DNA of 64,000 bases from Epiperipatus broadwayi (lineage: Eukaryota > Onychophora > Udeonychophora > Euonychophora > Peripatidae): positions 4,833,845-4,897,844 of the forward strand of contig JAQFVV010000027.1 in assembly GCA_028023455.1 (NCBI GenBank), read 5' to 3'. The notes below the pieces were generated by a model that was given only the letters and a program-made list of their open reading frames with translations, ran no database searches and was not told where the DNA came from. Below, piece after piece: positions 50,155 to 60,449 of this stretch. How positions within the stretch are numbered: the first letter of the stretch is position 1; the number at the start of each line of letters is the position of its first letter. The position numbers and the translations under genes were made by a program.

Positions 50155-50710
50155 CAAATGAAGAACAACAAATATTAAAATAAATAAAAATTTAAATATA
50201 TGACCAAAAAACATTTACTGGTGTTTATTACTATAAATAACAAACAAAAAAAATTACAACTAATTTAAAAATACTCAGTCAACAAATAAACAACATTTAC
50301 ATTAAAAAAAAAAAACTTTAATTTTTGTTTGATGGGCAAAACAGTTTCCCTTCACTTCATACCTAGATGTTTAACATTTATATAACCTCTATATCAAGTG
50401 GACAAGCCTAACTCAGACCTTTTTTTTATCTATCACCCCCACCCACCCCGATTAGGCATTTACAGGTAATATACAGTTCAAAAATGATCTACATAAAATA
50501 AATGTTTTTCACGTAATTATTTTTTGTAGACGTCCACAACATTCATATTACTTTAAGATTATAAACATTTTAAAATTTGCTTTGATTTTTTCGTCAAGTA
50601 TTAAATAGCTGGGTCTATCATTTTTTATTATTATTGCCAAATTAACGCAAAAGTTTTGAAAATTTTTTTGTTTAACAAAATATCCGTAATATTTTGATTT
50701 TATATTTGTA
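50155..50710. other. AT-rich spacer
   Basis: Nothing recognised between the GATA array and the family A element. Confidence 0.45.
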
Positions 50711-50712
50711 AG

Positions 50713-51101
50713 TAGAGGGATTAAACTCAGGATTTTGTAGTTTATTTGTCTTCCACCCCATCTTAAGCAACTGATACTATATGACCACACACATGCAAAA
50801 ATATATACATTATTTCCAATATACATATTTCGTGCTGAACCAGCACTCGTCAGTTGGACCAGATTGTAATCTCCCTCAGATCTATGCAATCGGAGCTCAG
50901 TTTATATTAAGATAGCAATTTTTCAAACTTTTTGTGTGGGGGATTATGATCTGCCCCAACTGATGAGTGCTGGTTCTGATAAAATGCATATATTGGCGGC
51001 CATATATCTTTTTTGCATGTGTTTGGCCATGTATATTTGTTGCTTGAGATGAAGTTGAGGATGGATAGACTGAAAAATACTAAAGTTCAAATTTCTCTAA
51101 T
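50713..51101. mobile_element. Family A fold-back hammerhead element
   Basis: The left arm starts AGAGGGATTAAACTCAGG and the right arm ends with its approximate complement at about 51090. The minus hammerhead (50815-50858) is complete. The plus copy (about 50957-51000) has CTGATGAGTGCTGG, but the rest of stem II and GAAA are replaced by TGATAAAAT. A central segment with TTTATATTAAGATAGCAA is shared with other A copies. Confidence 0.7.
50815..50858 (-). ncRNA. Family A hammerhead ribozyme, intact core
   Basis: Minus strand: TCCAA, then CTGACGA, stem II GTGCT/AGCAC with loop GGTTC directly followed by GAAA, a three-pair stem III ATA/TAT, H17 as A, then TTGGA that pairs with the TCCAA. All invariant core bases are present and the spacing is canonical. 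The closing pair differs from other copies on both sides (TCCAA/TTGGA against ACCAA/TTGGT). Confidence 0.75.
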
Positions 51102-51457
51102 TACATATATAATAAATATTCTCTATAAGCAAGATACAAATTGGCTTAGAATTTTAATATTTGGTAAATATAGGAAACATATTTATTTACTAATGAACAA
51201 CATAAATACCCTTTAATAAAATATAGATAATTTCGATGAAATTTCTAAAATTGTATTTTGCCATCATAGACACGTGTTTTATTTTTTCCTATATTAATTT
51301 AAATTAATACACTGTACAGTCTTACACCTGCACATACAGATATATATGTAATATATAAGGGATTCGAACTCAGACTTTCACACAACCGCAACTCTCCAAG
51401 CCATCTCATATTGCTGACCCACATGATCACACACACATGTTGAAAAGATACATAATC

Positions 51458-51499
51458 ACCAATATATGTATTTCGTGCTAAACCAGCACTCATCAGTTG
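51458..51499 (-). ncRNA. Family A hammerhead ribozyme
   Basis: CTGATGA, stem GTGCT/AGCAC (loop GGTTT), GAAA, stem III ATA/TAT, A, TTGGT. Stem I keeps CAA/TTG; the outer part of the 5' strand has changed (GCAA for ACCAA). Confidence 0.65.
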
Positions 51500-51540
51500 C
51501 TAAGCACTGATTGTATATATGTGTGGAGATGGTAATCTGG

Positions 51541-51585
51541 ACCAACTGATGAGTGCTGGTTTAGCACGAAATACGCATATTGATA
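51541..51585 (+). ncRNA. Family A hammerhead ribozyme
   Basis: ACCAA 51541-51545, CTGATGA 51546-51552, stem II GTGCT/AGCAC 51553-51567, GAAA 51568-51571, then stem III and TTGAT as the stem I 3' strand (four of five pairs). The core is complete. Confidence 0.7.
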
Positions 51586-51704
51586 AATATTTATCTTTTC
51601 AACATGTGTGTGATTAGTTGGGTCAGCAATATGAGATGGCTTGGAGAGTTGAGGGTTGTGTGAAAGTCTGAGTCGAATCCCTTATATACTATATTAATTT
51701 AGTA

Positions 51705-52420
51705 ATTTGTGTAGTAATTAGTTTAATCATGTATTTGATGTTTTATTTGTTTTAATTTTTTATCTATGCTCATGTAATTGTAAAAATAATTTTAATATGT
51801 TTTTCCACACATGCAGTTAGTTATTTTGGGGACAAGGCATCAAAAATTTGTCCCCCCCCCCTCTAATATTATTATTGCGAAACTCTAAATATTGTCTTGA
51901 AATGTTTAGTTATTTAACATAATATCTGTAGTGTTTTGAATTTAGGAGTTGCTAGTATTTTGTTTCTTGTTATGTGCCTTGTCTTGGTTTAGTAATTACT
52001 TTTATCTCTGTACATTTGATCATTATTTTTTATAAGTTACCTTATTAATTGATTTAAGGCAAAATCTTGAGAACAGTTTTATAGATTTTTTTTCTATTAA
52101 ATGTGGTTTATATGTCAATGACAACTAAAACATTTTACATAGACTGGACAAAATACTTGGAACAATTTATATCGTGACTGTGGACATCATCTTAAAACTT
52201 GATCATTGCTGGATTATATCAATGGTGTTTTTTGGCTCTTCCTAATGTTCAAAATAGCATAGAACATTTATTAAAATGAATCCAAAAATATTTATAAATA
52301 AAATATTTATTTACATTTTCCCAAGTTTGATTTTAAACCAATAAAATATCACATGACTCTATCACATGACATCCTCATTGATGTTTCAGCAACATATTTT
52401 TTCTTTATACTTCTGTGTCA
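51705..52420. other. AT-rich stretch, nothing recognised
   Basis: Includes a C13-type run at 51853 but no gene or repeat family. Confidence 0.45.
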
Positions 52421-52429
52421 CCTATTGTA

Positions 52430-52700
52430 AACTTTAATAACCAATAGATGTTGAATAATAATGCTTACTAAATCCTTATTAGGTTCTTCTCTATCCAATA
52501 CTCCAAGACTAGTTACAAGCTTATGCTTTTCATCAGTATTGGGCTGATAGCTTGATAGTTAAAAATTGAGGTAAGTAATGGCTGCTGGAAGGGGTATTGC
52601 ATTATAATGGTTTAAGTACCCTATTCCAAGGACCAAAGCTCTTCACTGATAGAAGTCATAAGCTTGAAATGGGAATATTGAATAGATCAGAACTGAATGG
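52430..52700. mobile_element. Diverged family B relative
   Basis: The arms around CTATCCAATACTCCAAGAC (52491) and GGGAATATTGAATAG (52669) follow family B order. Minus hammerhead 52501-52543 has CTGATGA, stem AAGC/GCTT with loop ATAA, but GTAAC for GAAAC, then TAGTC. The plus partner (about 52640) is more decayed but keeps GAAA. The stem II sequence changed on both sides relative to other B copies. Confidence 0.55.
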
Positions 52701-52709
52701 GGTGTTATT

Positions 52710-53560
52710 ACACATTATCATCTGTCATTTATTAGATATTAAAACTTCAAGTAGGAACCACAGGGGTATGAAAAAAAGTTTGGCTCTATATCAAAAGGGT
52801 TAAAGATCATCTAAAATCTCAAAAATTTCATAACTCAAAAAAATCCTGGGGACATTTTGGATTAAGAGTGCTGAATTTATATAATATGAATATGGCAGTA
52901 GTCCCCAATCATCATCATCATCAGTCAATATAATGGCAAAAAAATGAATTTATTTGAAGGCTTACTTTTCTTAATAGGTACATATATATTATATTATTAA
53001 CAAACTGTTTAATTTATTATATATATATACGGTAGTTTTTAATAGTTTACAAGAGTATGAAAATGAGTAGGAATTAGTTCTGCCTTTGTCAATTAAATTA
53101 TAGATCAATTTGAATGGAAGATTGGCATTTCTGTTGATCTAAATTATGCCCTCACTGATGTCAATTACAGTTAAAGTATTTCATTTGGAAGTGATACTGG
53201 TAAATCTTTGTATTTTTTCACTTTCTTATAACTACATGAAGTGCTATTTGTTCTTCAAACAAGCTGGAGATCTGCCAGTATGTGTTGATTGGTCAATTCT
53301 TTGTGAATAGTTATGAGACCATTTTTGTACTGTTCTAAGAAATGAGTTTTTTTATAGCTTCTTTAAATATTTCTATTTTGACAAAATATTTGTGTAGTAA
53401 TTATTAAAAATATATATTTTCATAATTTCGCTGTTTTTTTTTTTTTTTTGTAATAGGTTTTATTTTTAATAGTATGAGTCAAGAACAACAGCGAAACAGA
53501 AACAACGATCAGTAATTGTCCAGTAAACATTATAGTAAGGAAAATTTATAATTTAATAGT
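52710..53560. other. AT-rich stretch with short TA runs
   Basis: No coding signature or repeat family seen. Confidence 0.45.
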
Positions 53561-53569
53561 TATGAATGC

Positions 53570-53812
53570 GATTTTAAATTTTAAAACAAAATTTCATAAC
53601 TTTGTAATGATGTAGGAATAATTCTTTCATAATTTACAAATGAAGTTTTATCAATGAAGCCATTGTTGATTTTTTTTTCACCAGCATTGTGTTAATCATC
53701 CATTACAAAAAAAAGTGTATTTTTTCTCATTATATATTTTAAATTTTTTTTCTATACTTGCAAAATTGAACTATGATTTAAGATGTTTTTCATTTGTAAA
53801 TTTATATTTCTA
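53570..53812 (+). repeat. Dispersed repeat also at 59300-60106
   Basis: GCGATTTTAAATTTTAAAAC and, further on, GTTTTTCATTTGTAAATTTA and TATTTCTAAC recur in the same order at 59336-59360 and 60074-60106. The second copy is interrupted by palindrome D1. Family unknown. Confidence 0.55.
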
Positions 53813-54149
53813 ACAAATCAAGTTCACTTTTTTGATTTCTACTGTAGAATAAATATTTAAACACTAATATCAAAGGTCGAACATTTATTCAAATTACTGC
53901 TTAAGGAATAACAAATGAAATAATCACTTGCTGAAGATTTAAACTTCCATATAATAATTTGCACCCAATGCAAGTATTTCAAGTTGTTCCTCATGTCAGA
54001 ACTTTGACACTAAATGGCATAGCACTATAATATCACAACATTTTTAATTTATGAGATTATCTGTCAGACTGCATTTCTTATTATTCAGTGTTGTTTAATT
54101 TAGCTTATATAATAATGACTTTTAATAGCCCTTACAGGCTTTTCCAAAT

Positions 54150-54290
54150 ATTCCTAGCCCCAAACTATTTTTTAGCTGCTGGCTGTTATCAGTGAGGTTA
54201 GATCTAAAAATATCTGCTCAAGCCCAGTATGTAGAAACCAGTCTGGGGAAAGGGATATTCAGAAAAACTTGGGTAAGAGTTATTAATGCT
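54150..54290. mobile_element. Diverged family B relative, remnant
   Basis: CAGTGAGGTTAGATC and AGAAACCAGTCTGGGG (54240) preserve family B landmarks, including a GAAAC...GTC^TGGGG half-hammerhead. The other half is degraded. Confidence 0.45.
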
Positions 54291-54357
54291 CATTATATAA
54301 CATTTGTAGCACAAGCTTATTAAATTAAATCATATGAGGTATGATTTGATTTCCTTG

Positions 54358-54384
<27 letters not shown>

Positions 54385-54388
<4 letters not shown>

Positions 54389-54454
54389 AAATTTATGACT
54401 TGTTTTATTATATATATATATATATATATAATAAAACAAGTCATAAATTTTGTA
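54385..54454. repeat. Hairpin with (TA)n loop
   Basis: ACAAAATTTATGACTTGTTT plus TATTA (54386-54410) is answered by its exact complement at 54430-54453. The TA run between forms the loop. Confidence 0.85.
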
Positions 54455-55023
54455 ACTTGCTTTTAAGCTTGCATTTAAATGATCACTAGATGGAGCTTAC
54501 CAATAGCTCTAATCAAACTTTATTTTATAAGTGCCGAAAGAGAAAAAATTCAAAATCTCTATCAGAAAGGTCCTATCTCCAGACCAATTGGTTTCAGGCT
54601 TATGGCTCACCTTAGTGGAGTGCTGGGACTCTACAAACTAGATCTAAAATACTAACTCAAAAGTCAGCACTTACAAAACACGTTTCTATCAATTTGAAAG
54701 CATGAACGTAAATGTCTTCAAACCCAGCCTTACAAACCAGATAGCTATATAGGTCTGAATTCAGCTCAGTTTCACCATATAGTAATAGCCTCTGCAATAT
54801 AGCATCGCAAAAGCCTTCAAAGTTACACTTATAATAATTAAAACAAGTCATAAATTTCATAACTTGCTTTTAAGCTTGCATTTAAATGATCACTAGATGG
54901 AGCTTACCAATAGCTCTAATCAAACTTTATTTTATAAGTGCTGAAAGAGAAAGAATTCTTTCTCTTTCGGCACTTATAAAATAAAACTTGATTAAAGCTA
55001 TTGGTAAGCTCCATCTAGTGATT
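54440..55023. repeat. Direct repeat plus perfect palindrome complex
   Basis: The segment 54435-54545 (AAGTCATAAATTT, GCTTGCATTTAAATGATCAC, TAGATGGAGCTTACC) recurs directly at 54844-54953. The second copy is followed with no spacer by its inverted copy: arms 54887-54955 and 54956-55023 meet at AAGAATTCTT. Contains the hammerhead relative at 54576-54620. Confidence 0.8.
54576..54620 (-). ncRNA. Hammerhead-like relative with re-paired stems
   Basis: Minus strand: CTCCA, CTAAGGTGA (a disrupted CTGANGA), stem II GCC with loop ATAA, GAAA, stem III ACC-AATT-GGT as a true hairpin, C, then TGGAG. Stem I (CTCCA/TGGAG) is perfect and differs from family B on both sides, and stem III is longer. The core box is broken, so it is a relic. 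Confidence 0.45.
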
Positions 55024-55059
55024 ATATATATATATATATTGCATCTGGCATCTCTTCAA

Positions 55060-55490
55060 GCTTGTTTATATATACGAAAACATCTACTTTATCACCTCCA
55101 AACTAGTGAATGAAAATATCAAGAAAGACAAATGTCCTCAAGATGTATTTTTGATAAACTGGCATTATCAGGGCAGCCCAGGTCAATACTTGTGTGCATA
55201 GCACTGCAATACCACTATTGTTATAAAATTATCTGCTATCTGTATTTCTTATTTGTTATTTAATTTGCATTAGATATAATGTCATGTGAAATTTATCAAA
55301 ATCTATTTTAAATAATAATTGAACTGCCCTTTAGCTGTTATGTTCAATGACTTTTTGCCGCTAAAAATGGATCACTTCTTACTCTATTTTAGATTTTTCA
55401 ATTAAAGTTATCTAGAAGAATATCAGCCAGAGATCAAACTTAAATCAGCTGTCTAAAATATCTTCAATATTATTTATTTTATATTTTTTT
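55060..55490. other. AT-rich spacer
   Basis: No recognised feature. Confidence 0.45.
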
Positions 55491-55506
55491 CACTTTTTAA
55501 TCATAA

Positions 55507-56185
55507 TTGAAACAGGCAAAACTCACTATACATATTGCCATTCAGTGCATGTCAGAGTAATCAATGGTTGCCAAAAGGCTTGTGCATAAAATCCCTGTCT
55601 AATGCCTTACTCATCCAATATTCTCAGACTAGTTTCTGGTTGTGTCCTTCGTCAGTGAGTGGCAATACATATAGAGGTTTGCCTGTTTGAATAACAGTTA
55701 AGAGCAAGCATAAGAAATGGTTGATGATGTGATGTTTATTGGCTTGCCTAATAGGGTAACAGTGGCTATGGTTATTGAAGAACCAAAGACACCAAAATGT
55801 ACAGGTACTAAAGTGAGTTCAGACCTATATGATTATATAAGCTGATGAGCTTGGATTGAAAATATTATAGTGTTTTTAATTTAAGTTTCATAGTTTCATA
55901 GTTAAGTAGAGATAAAAGGTGGCTGCTGGAGGGTTGCATTAGTTTCTAAGATCTAGGTGCAGTGCTCTCAGATCCAAGGCTTCTCACTGATAAAGGTCAC
56001 AAGCCAGAAACTAGTCTGGGGATATTGGATAAGTAGGATCTAGATGGGGATTTTATGCACAAGCCTTCTGGCATCCATTGATTACTCTGCCTTGCACTGA
56101 ATAACCATGTGTATAGAGAGTTTTGCTTGTTTGAATAACAGTTAAGAGCAAGCATAAGAAATGGTGATCATGTGATGTTTATTGG
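55507..56185. mobile_element. Family B composite element with 13-bp target duplication
   Basis: TTTTTAATCATAA at 55494-55506 and 56186-56198 brackets about 680 bp. It contains an internally shortened fold-back (55510-55740), the long family B centre (ATATAGGTCTGAACTC complement near 55825) and a second right arm (55980-56185), ending AGCAAGCATAAGAAATGG and GATCATGTGATG. Hammerheads: minus 55623-55660 good; plus 55981-56022 with CTGATAA, core G lost. It looks like one retroposed unit built from two family B copies. Confidence 0.75.
55623..55660 (-). ncRNA. Family B hammerhead ribozyme, re-paired stem I
   Basis: CTCA before CTGACGA pairs with TGAG after the GTC triplet, where other copies have CTCA/TGGG. 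Stem II is GG/CC with loop ACACAA, then A, GAA and ACTAGT. A G-U pair has become A-U in stem I, again consistent with selection for pairing. Confidence 0.55.
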
Positions 56186-56199
56186 TTTTTAATCATAAA

Positions 56200-56685
56200 T
56201 TAGTAAACTCCCACTTGACCTTAATGAATTGAGATATCAGCTGAATGCTTTTATAGAATACTGTGATGGCTTTGACTCAGTCTCTTGTGACTATCTTTAG
56301 TGCTATTTTGTCAGTTTTACTTCCATTTGATGGTAAAAATTGGAAATAAAGTGAATATTAATTTATTAGTTTAAAAAAAACCTGAAGATATCAGTAGTCT
56401 ACAGAAAAATCACAAGCAGGCCAACCAAAGTCTAGAAGATCACTGATTGTTATTTTTTTTGTTTTGGGTGTACAAATAAAATTAAACTTCTTTCCAAATG
56501 TTATTAATAATGAGCAAAAAAATTGTAAATGTTCATAGTTTTAAATATTAATAATTATATTTGTATTGTAATTATGAAAAGAGAACTAGATTCATGTTAA
56601 GGAATTAGATGTAAAGATAAGAAAATCATGATCATTAATAATAGTAATAAACAGCCACTCATGAATGTGTATCAATATTCCAACT
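56200..56685. other. AT-rich spacer
   Basis: No gene or repeat recognised. Confidence 0.45.
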
Positions 56686-56689
56686 CCAG

Positions 56690-57631
56690 AAACAAAACAA
56701 ACAACAAAGAGAGAGAGAAATGTTTTAGAAATGAGTTTTATAAAGACTATACGAACCAATTTGGGTCCACAAATACATTCACATATGGAACATGCTGGTC
56801 CATTTTTCTGTTCAGTTGACACTTTGCAATGTCATTTTCCAGTTTCCTCAGCAGAAACTTTTTTCTGAAATATTTCAACACCATATCTAATTGTAGCTCT
56901 TCAATGTATTTTATTCATCTTCCCAATAAATACAATTGGCATTGCACTTCTTTAAAAGGTTCTTGAAATAATCCCTATAACAAGATGGAGTCTATGTTTC
57001 TTATTAAACTTATCTTCATTTGCACTATAAACACTCTTTTAGAAAGTCTACCATTGCTCATTTTCTTTATATGTCAAATCCAATGGTATGATTTTACAAT
57101 ATTGGGCTCTATAATATCACACCCAGAAAAGGAAAAAACATGTTAAAATGTCTCTATATTGTGCTGATATTGTTGAAGTCTCATTTCCATACAATGAGAT
57201 AAAATAACATTTCTATTGACAGTTAACTTACTTACAGTAGTTACTTTTTGTGATAAAATACTCTATCTTTTAACTTGTTAAAAGTGGCTGCAGCACATTG
57301 GAATCTGCATTGTACCTTGACATCTAAGTTCACCTTTGTACTTATAAAACTATCAAGGTGTTTAAACTAGTTTACATTCTCAAGTTGATAACCATCAAAG
57401 CTAAAAGTTACCGACAATTTTTTTTCCATCACTGGATGATAAAGAACATGCATTAATTAATAAATTAAAGTCTTTATATGTTGATTTCAAAACATTAAGA
57501 ACATCCTCTGTCATAGACATAAGGGAATCATCCTGATACATGCACTGTATAAATTTATAACGCTGAATAATACTCTCCCTTATAAACACAAGATAGAGTC
57601 TTTGAAAAGATAAAAAATTTGCAAACATCAT
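56690..57631 (-). pseudogene. LINE reverse transcriptase C-terminal half, broken
   Basis: Minus strand. The first open part (57631-57401) has the RT palm motif YQDDS (about 57525-57538, family YADD) and FNLLINA. Further on come QCRFQCAAATFNKLKDRVFYH (about 57320) and a Cys-rich C-terminus, CSICECICG (about 56770), in another frame. Stops and shifts separate them. Block order matches the LINE family at 12200-12640, but this copy is longer. The palm Asp pair is intact; the gene as a whole is not. Confidence 0.65.
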
Positions 57632-57734
57632 TTATTAACATATAGTGAATGGAATTAAAAGTGATTGATTAAGACCTTCACACTCTCATTTCTAAATGCT
57701 TTAAATTGGCCTATATATATATATTGAAACAGAC

Positions 57735-58234
57735 NNNNNNNNNNNNNNNNNNNNNNNNNNNNNNNNNNNNNNNNNNNNNNNNNNNNNNNNNNNNNNNNNN
57801 NNNNNNNNNNNNNNNNNNNNNNNNNNNNNNNNNNNNNNNNNNNNNNNNNNNNNNNNNNNNNNNNNNNNNNNNNNNNNNNNNNNNNNNNNNNNNNNNNNNN
57901 NNNNNNNNNNNNNNNNNNNNNNNNNNNNNNNNNNNNNNNNNNNNNNNNNNNNNNNNNNNNNNNNNNNNNNNNNNNNNNNNNNNNNNNNNNNNNNNNNNNN
58001 NNNNNNNNNNNNNNNNNNNNNNNNNNNNNNNNNNNNNNNNNNNNNNNNNNNNNNNNNNNNNNNNNNNNNNNNNNNNNNNNNNNNNNNNNNNNNNNNNNNN
58101 NNNNNNNNNNNNNNNNNNNNNNNNNNNNNNNNNNNNNNNNNNNNNNNNNNNNNNNNNNNNNNNNNNNNNNNNNNNNNNNNNNNNNNNNNNNNNNNNNNNN
58201 NNNNNNNNNNNNNNNNNNNNNNNNNNNNNNNNNN
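57735..58234. other. Assembly gap, 500 N
   Basis: Exactly 500 N, probably a fixed-size scaffold gap. The satellite on its right edge starts mid-unit, so the array likely extends into the gap. Confidence 0.98.
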
Positions 58235-59010
58235 GGTCTGGTGCTTAAACTTCTTATGAACTCCTGAGCAATAGAGCCATATGTGTTTTACCCTGTGCAG
58301 TTTATAGAGTATCTGACTTGGGATCTGGACTTTCCACAATCGAGTCTGGAACTTGAGGTCTGATGCTTAAACTTCTTATGAACTCCAGATCAATAAAGCC
58401 ATATGTGTTTTACCCTGTACAGTTTATAGAGTATCTGATTTGGGATCTGGACTTTCCACAATCGAGTCTGGAACTTGAGGTCTGGTGCTTAAACTTCTTA
58501 TGAACTCCAGAGCAATAAAGCCATATGCGTTTTACCCTGTGCAGTTTATAGAGTATCTGACTTGGGATCTGGACTTTCCACAATCGAGTCTGGAACTTGA
58601 GGTCTGGTGCTTAAACTTCTTATGAACTCCAGAGCAATAAAGCCATATGTGTTTTACCCTGTGCAGTTTATAGAGTATCTGACTTGGGATCTGGTCTTTC
58701 CACAATTGAGTCTGGAACTTGAGGTCTGGTGCTTAAACTTCTTATGAATTCCTGAGCAATAAAGCCATAAGTGTTTTACCCTGTGCGGTTTATAGAGTAT
58801 CTGACTTGGGATCTGGACTTTCCACAATCGAGTCTGGAACTTGAGGTCTGGTGCTTAAACTTCTTAATCCAGAGCAATAAAGCCATATGTGTTTTACCCT
58901 GTGCAGTTTATAGAGTATCTGACTTGGGGTCTGGACTTTCCACAATCGAGTCTGGAACTTGAGGTCTGGTGCTTAAACTTCTTATGAACTCCTGAGCAAT
59001 AAAGCCATTA
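58235..59010 (+). repeat. 122-bp satellite, >6 units, SINE-derived
   Basis: GGTCTGGTGCTTAAACTTCT starts at 58235, 58357 (one change), 58479, 58601, 58723, 58845 and 58963. The spacing is 122 bp, and 118 bp for the last interval because of a small deletion. Units are about 97% alike by eye. Within a unit, GTGCAGTTTATAGAG, GACTTGGGATCTGGAC, CAATCGAGTCTGGAAC and AATAAAGCC follow the order of the SINE dimer at 2213-2455, with CAATCGAGTC where box B lies. Confidence 0.9.
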
Positions 59011-59014
59011 GTCT

Positions 59015-59560
59015 TTTTTACATCGTGGCTCTATAATACAAATCAATTCTAGTGGACAATCAACTAATTTTAAACAATGCCATATACTCTACTATTATGC
59101 GAATAAAATGCCATGATTAAATCAAGAAAACCAATATATAAATAACTTCTTCGCTCCCAAATCTTTTATTGCAGTTCTCTGACATCAAAGACCAAGTCTG
59201 TATTGTTTTTTGGTTCTCCAAAACCATAATGAGTCTATGGTTATCCATAACTGGAAACAAGCAACAAAATTCTTGAAAGCATGCTCCATAAACACTATAG
59301 TATAGAACTTTTGTGATATTTTAATAATAATAAACGCAATTTTAAATTTTAAACAGAACTTTATAGCTTTATGATGATTTTTATAATTATTCATTCATGT
59401 TAAAAAATTAAACTCAATCATCGTCCGGAAGATTTTCTTTATTTTTTTATCAGTTTTGCTATAATTGTCTACTAAAGAATATATTGGTGTATATATGTGT
59501 ATAATGAGCATGTTAATAGCTCTAAACAAGCTTTTTTGATAAGGTCACATGACATACGAC
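59015..59560. other. AT-rich stretch including dispersed repeat
   Basis: From about 59300 it matches 53570-53700; otherwise nothing recognised. Confidence 0.4.
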
Positions 59561-59585
59561 TTGATTTCTTTACTATTATGATTTA

Positions 59586-60028
59586 TTTTATAAACCAATT
59601 AAGCGTATGTCACGCTTGAATGTGAAGCTATAATAATATACAGGAATTAATATACGCTAAGCGCTTTCGAGGTCCTTTACCTCATATTCATAGCGGTGTT
59701 GTGAGCTGCGAAATGTAAAAAATGGAGCAGGAGAAGTGGTATGCAAAGCATATGCAAATGGGCTAAATAATCCAGCGTTTAGAGATGTCGAAGCAGGTGT
59801 CACGTCTATTGATAGAGTTGTTATTGTTATTGATGTAGTACGCTTCCCACTCCATTTTTTACATTTCGCAGCTCACAGCACCGCTATGAATATGAGGTAA
59901 AGGACCTCGAAAGCGCTTAGCGTATATTAATTCCTGTATATTATTATAGCTTCACATTCAAGCGTGACATACGCTTAATTGGTTTATAAATTAAATTATC
60001 GAATGAGAAGATTTAAAATTATATAATT
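59586..60028. mobile_element. Palindrome D1, 138-bp arms, 15-bp target duplication
   Basis: TACTATTATGATTTA at 59571-59585 and 60029-60043 brackets it. Arms 59589-59726 and 59851-59988 are near-perfect complements (one mismatch noticed) around a 124-bp loop. A 40-bp tail follows the right arm. On plus, a GAGGT/ACCTC stem (59894-59908) is followed directly by GAAA and GC..GC, a hammerhead half; the CTGANGA box is degraded (ATGAATA). It interrupts the dispersed repeat shared with 53570. Confidence 0.85.
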
Positions 60029-60137
60029 TACTATTATGATTTATATATATATTTGTAAAGTTCAAATATTTAGGATATTTTTCATTTGTAAATTTATATT
60101 TCTAATATTGATTCATAATGTTGAATAAAGATGTTAG

Positions 60138-60180
60138 CATTAAAATAAAATGTTGAATTATAAACTCAAACTGCCACTAG
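60138..60180 (-). repeat. Single relative of the 46-bp satellite unit
   Basis: Minus strand reads CCCCCTAGTGGCAGTTTGAG then TTTATAATTCAACATTTTAT, parallel to the unit at 43208-43650. Confidence 0.6.
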
Positions 60181-60184
60181 GGGG
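60171..60184 (+). promoter_or_regulatory. CTCF-like motif
   Basis: CTGCCACTAGGGGG matches the animal CTCF core. A second, TACTAGATGGCAG, is at 60281-60293. Sequence resemblance only. Confidence 0.25.
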
Positions 60185-60449
60185 TGATGGAAAAACATTG
60201 AAATGCAGAAGTTAACCTGTGTACTATCACTAATGGTTGAATGTATTTGAAAAGTTTAAATAAAGACATTTAACAATTAGTACTAGATGGCAGAAGTAGT
60301 CCAGCATTTAATTACTATTAAAATGACTTTCACACAAACATCTTATAAATATATATTAAGTTATTTTTCTTGGAATTCTATCTTATTCCACTATTCCATT
60401 TTTTACTTTACTTTCTCCTTACAAGAAAAACAAATAGTAGAAAATTAGA

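Larger units (their letters stand above)
51302..51688. mobile_element. Family A fold-back element with two hammerheads and 13-bp target duplication
   Basis: CTATATTAATTTA at 51289-51301 and 51689-51701 brackets the element perfectly. The arms 51357-51500 and 51540-51688 are near-identical inverted copies (GGGATTCGAACTCAGACTTTC at the left edge, complement at the right). Two hammerheads diverge from the centre (minus 51458-51499, plus 51541-51585). No protein is encoded. Confidence 0.85.

Noticed and set aside
56628-56868. Plus-strand frames of 63-67 codons
   Set aside because: Opposite strand to the LINE C-terminus; no features of their own.
57701-58339. Open frames of 212 and 180 codons across the gap
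   Set aside because: They consist of N bases.
58235-59010. CRISPR array
   Set aside because: Head-to-tail satellite units with no spacers.
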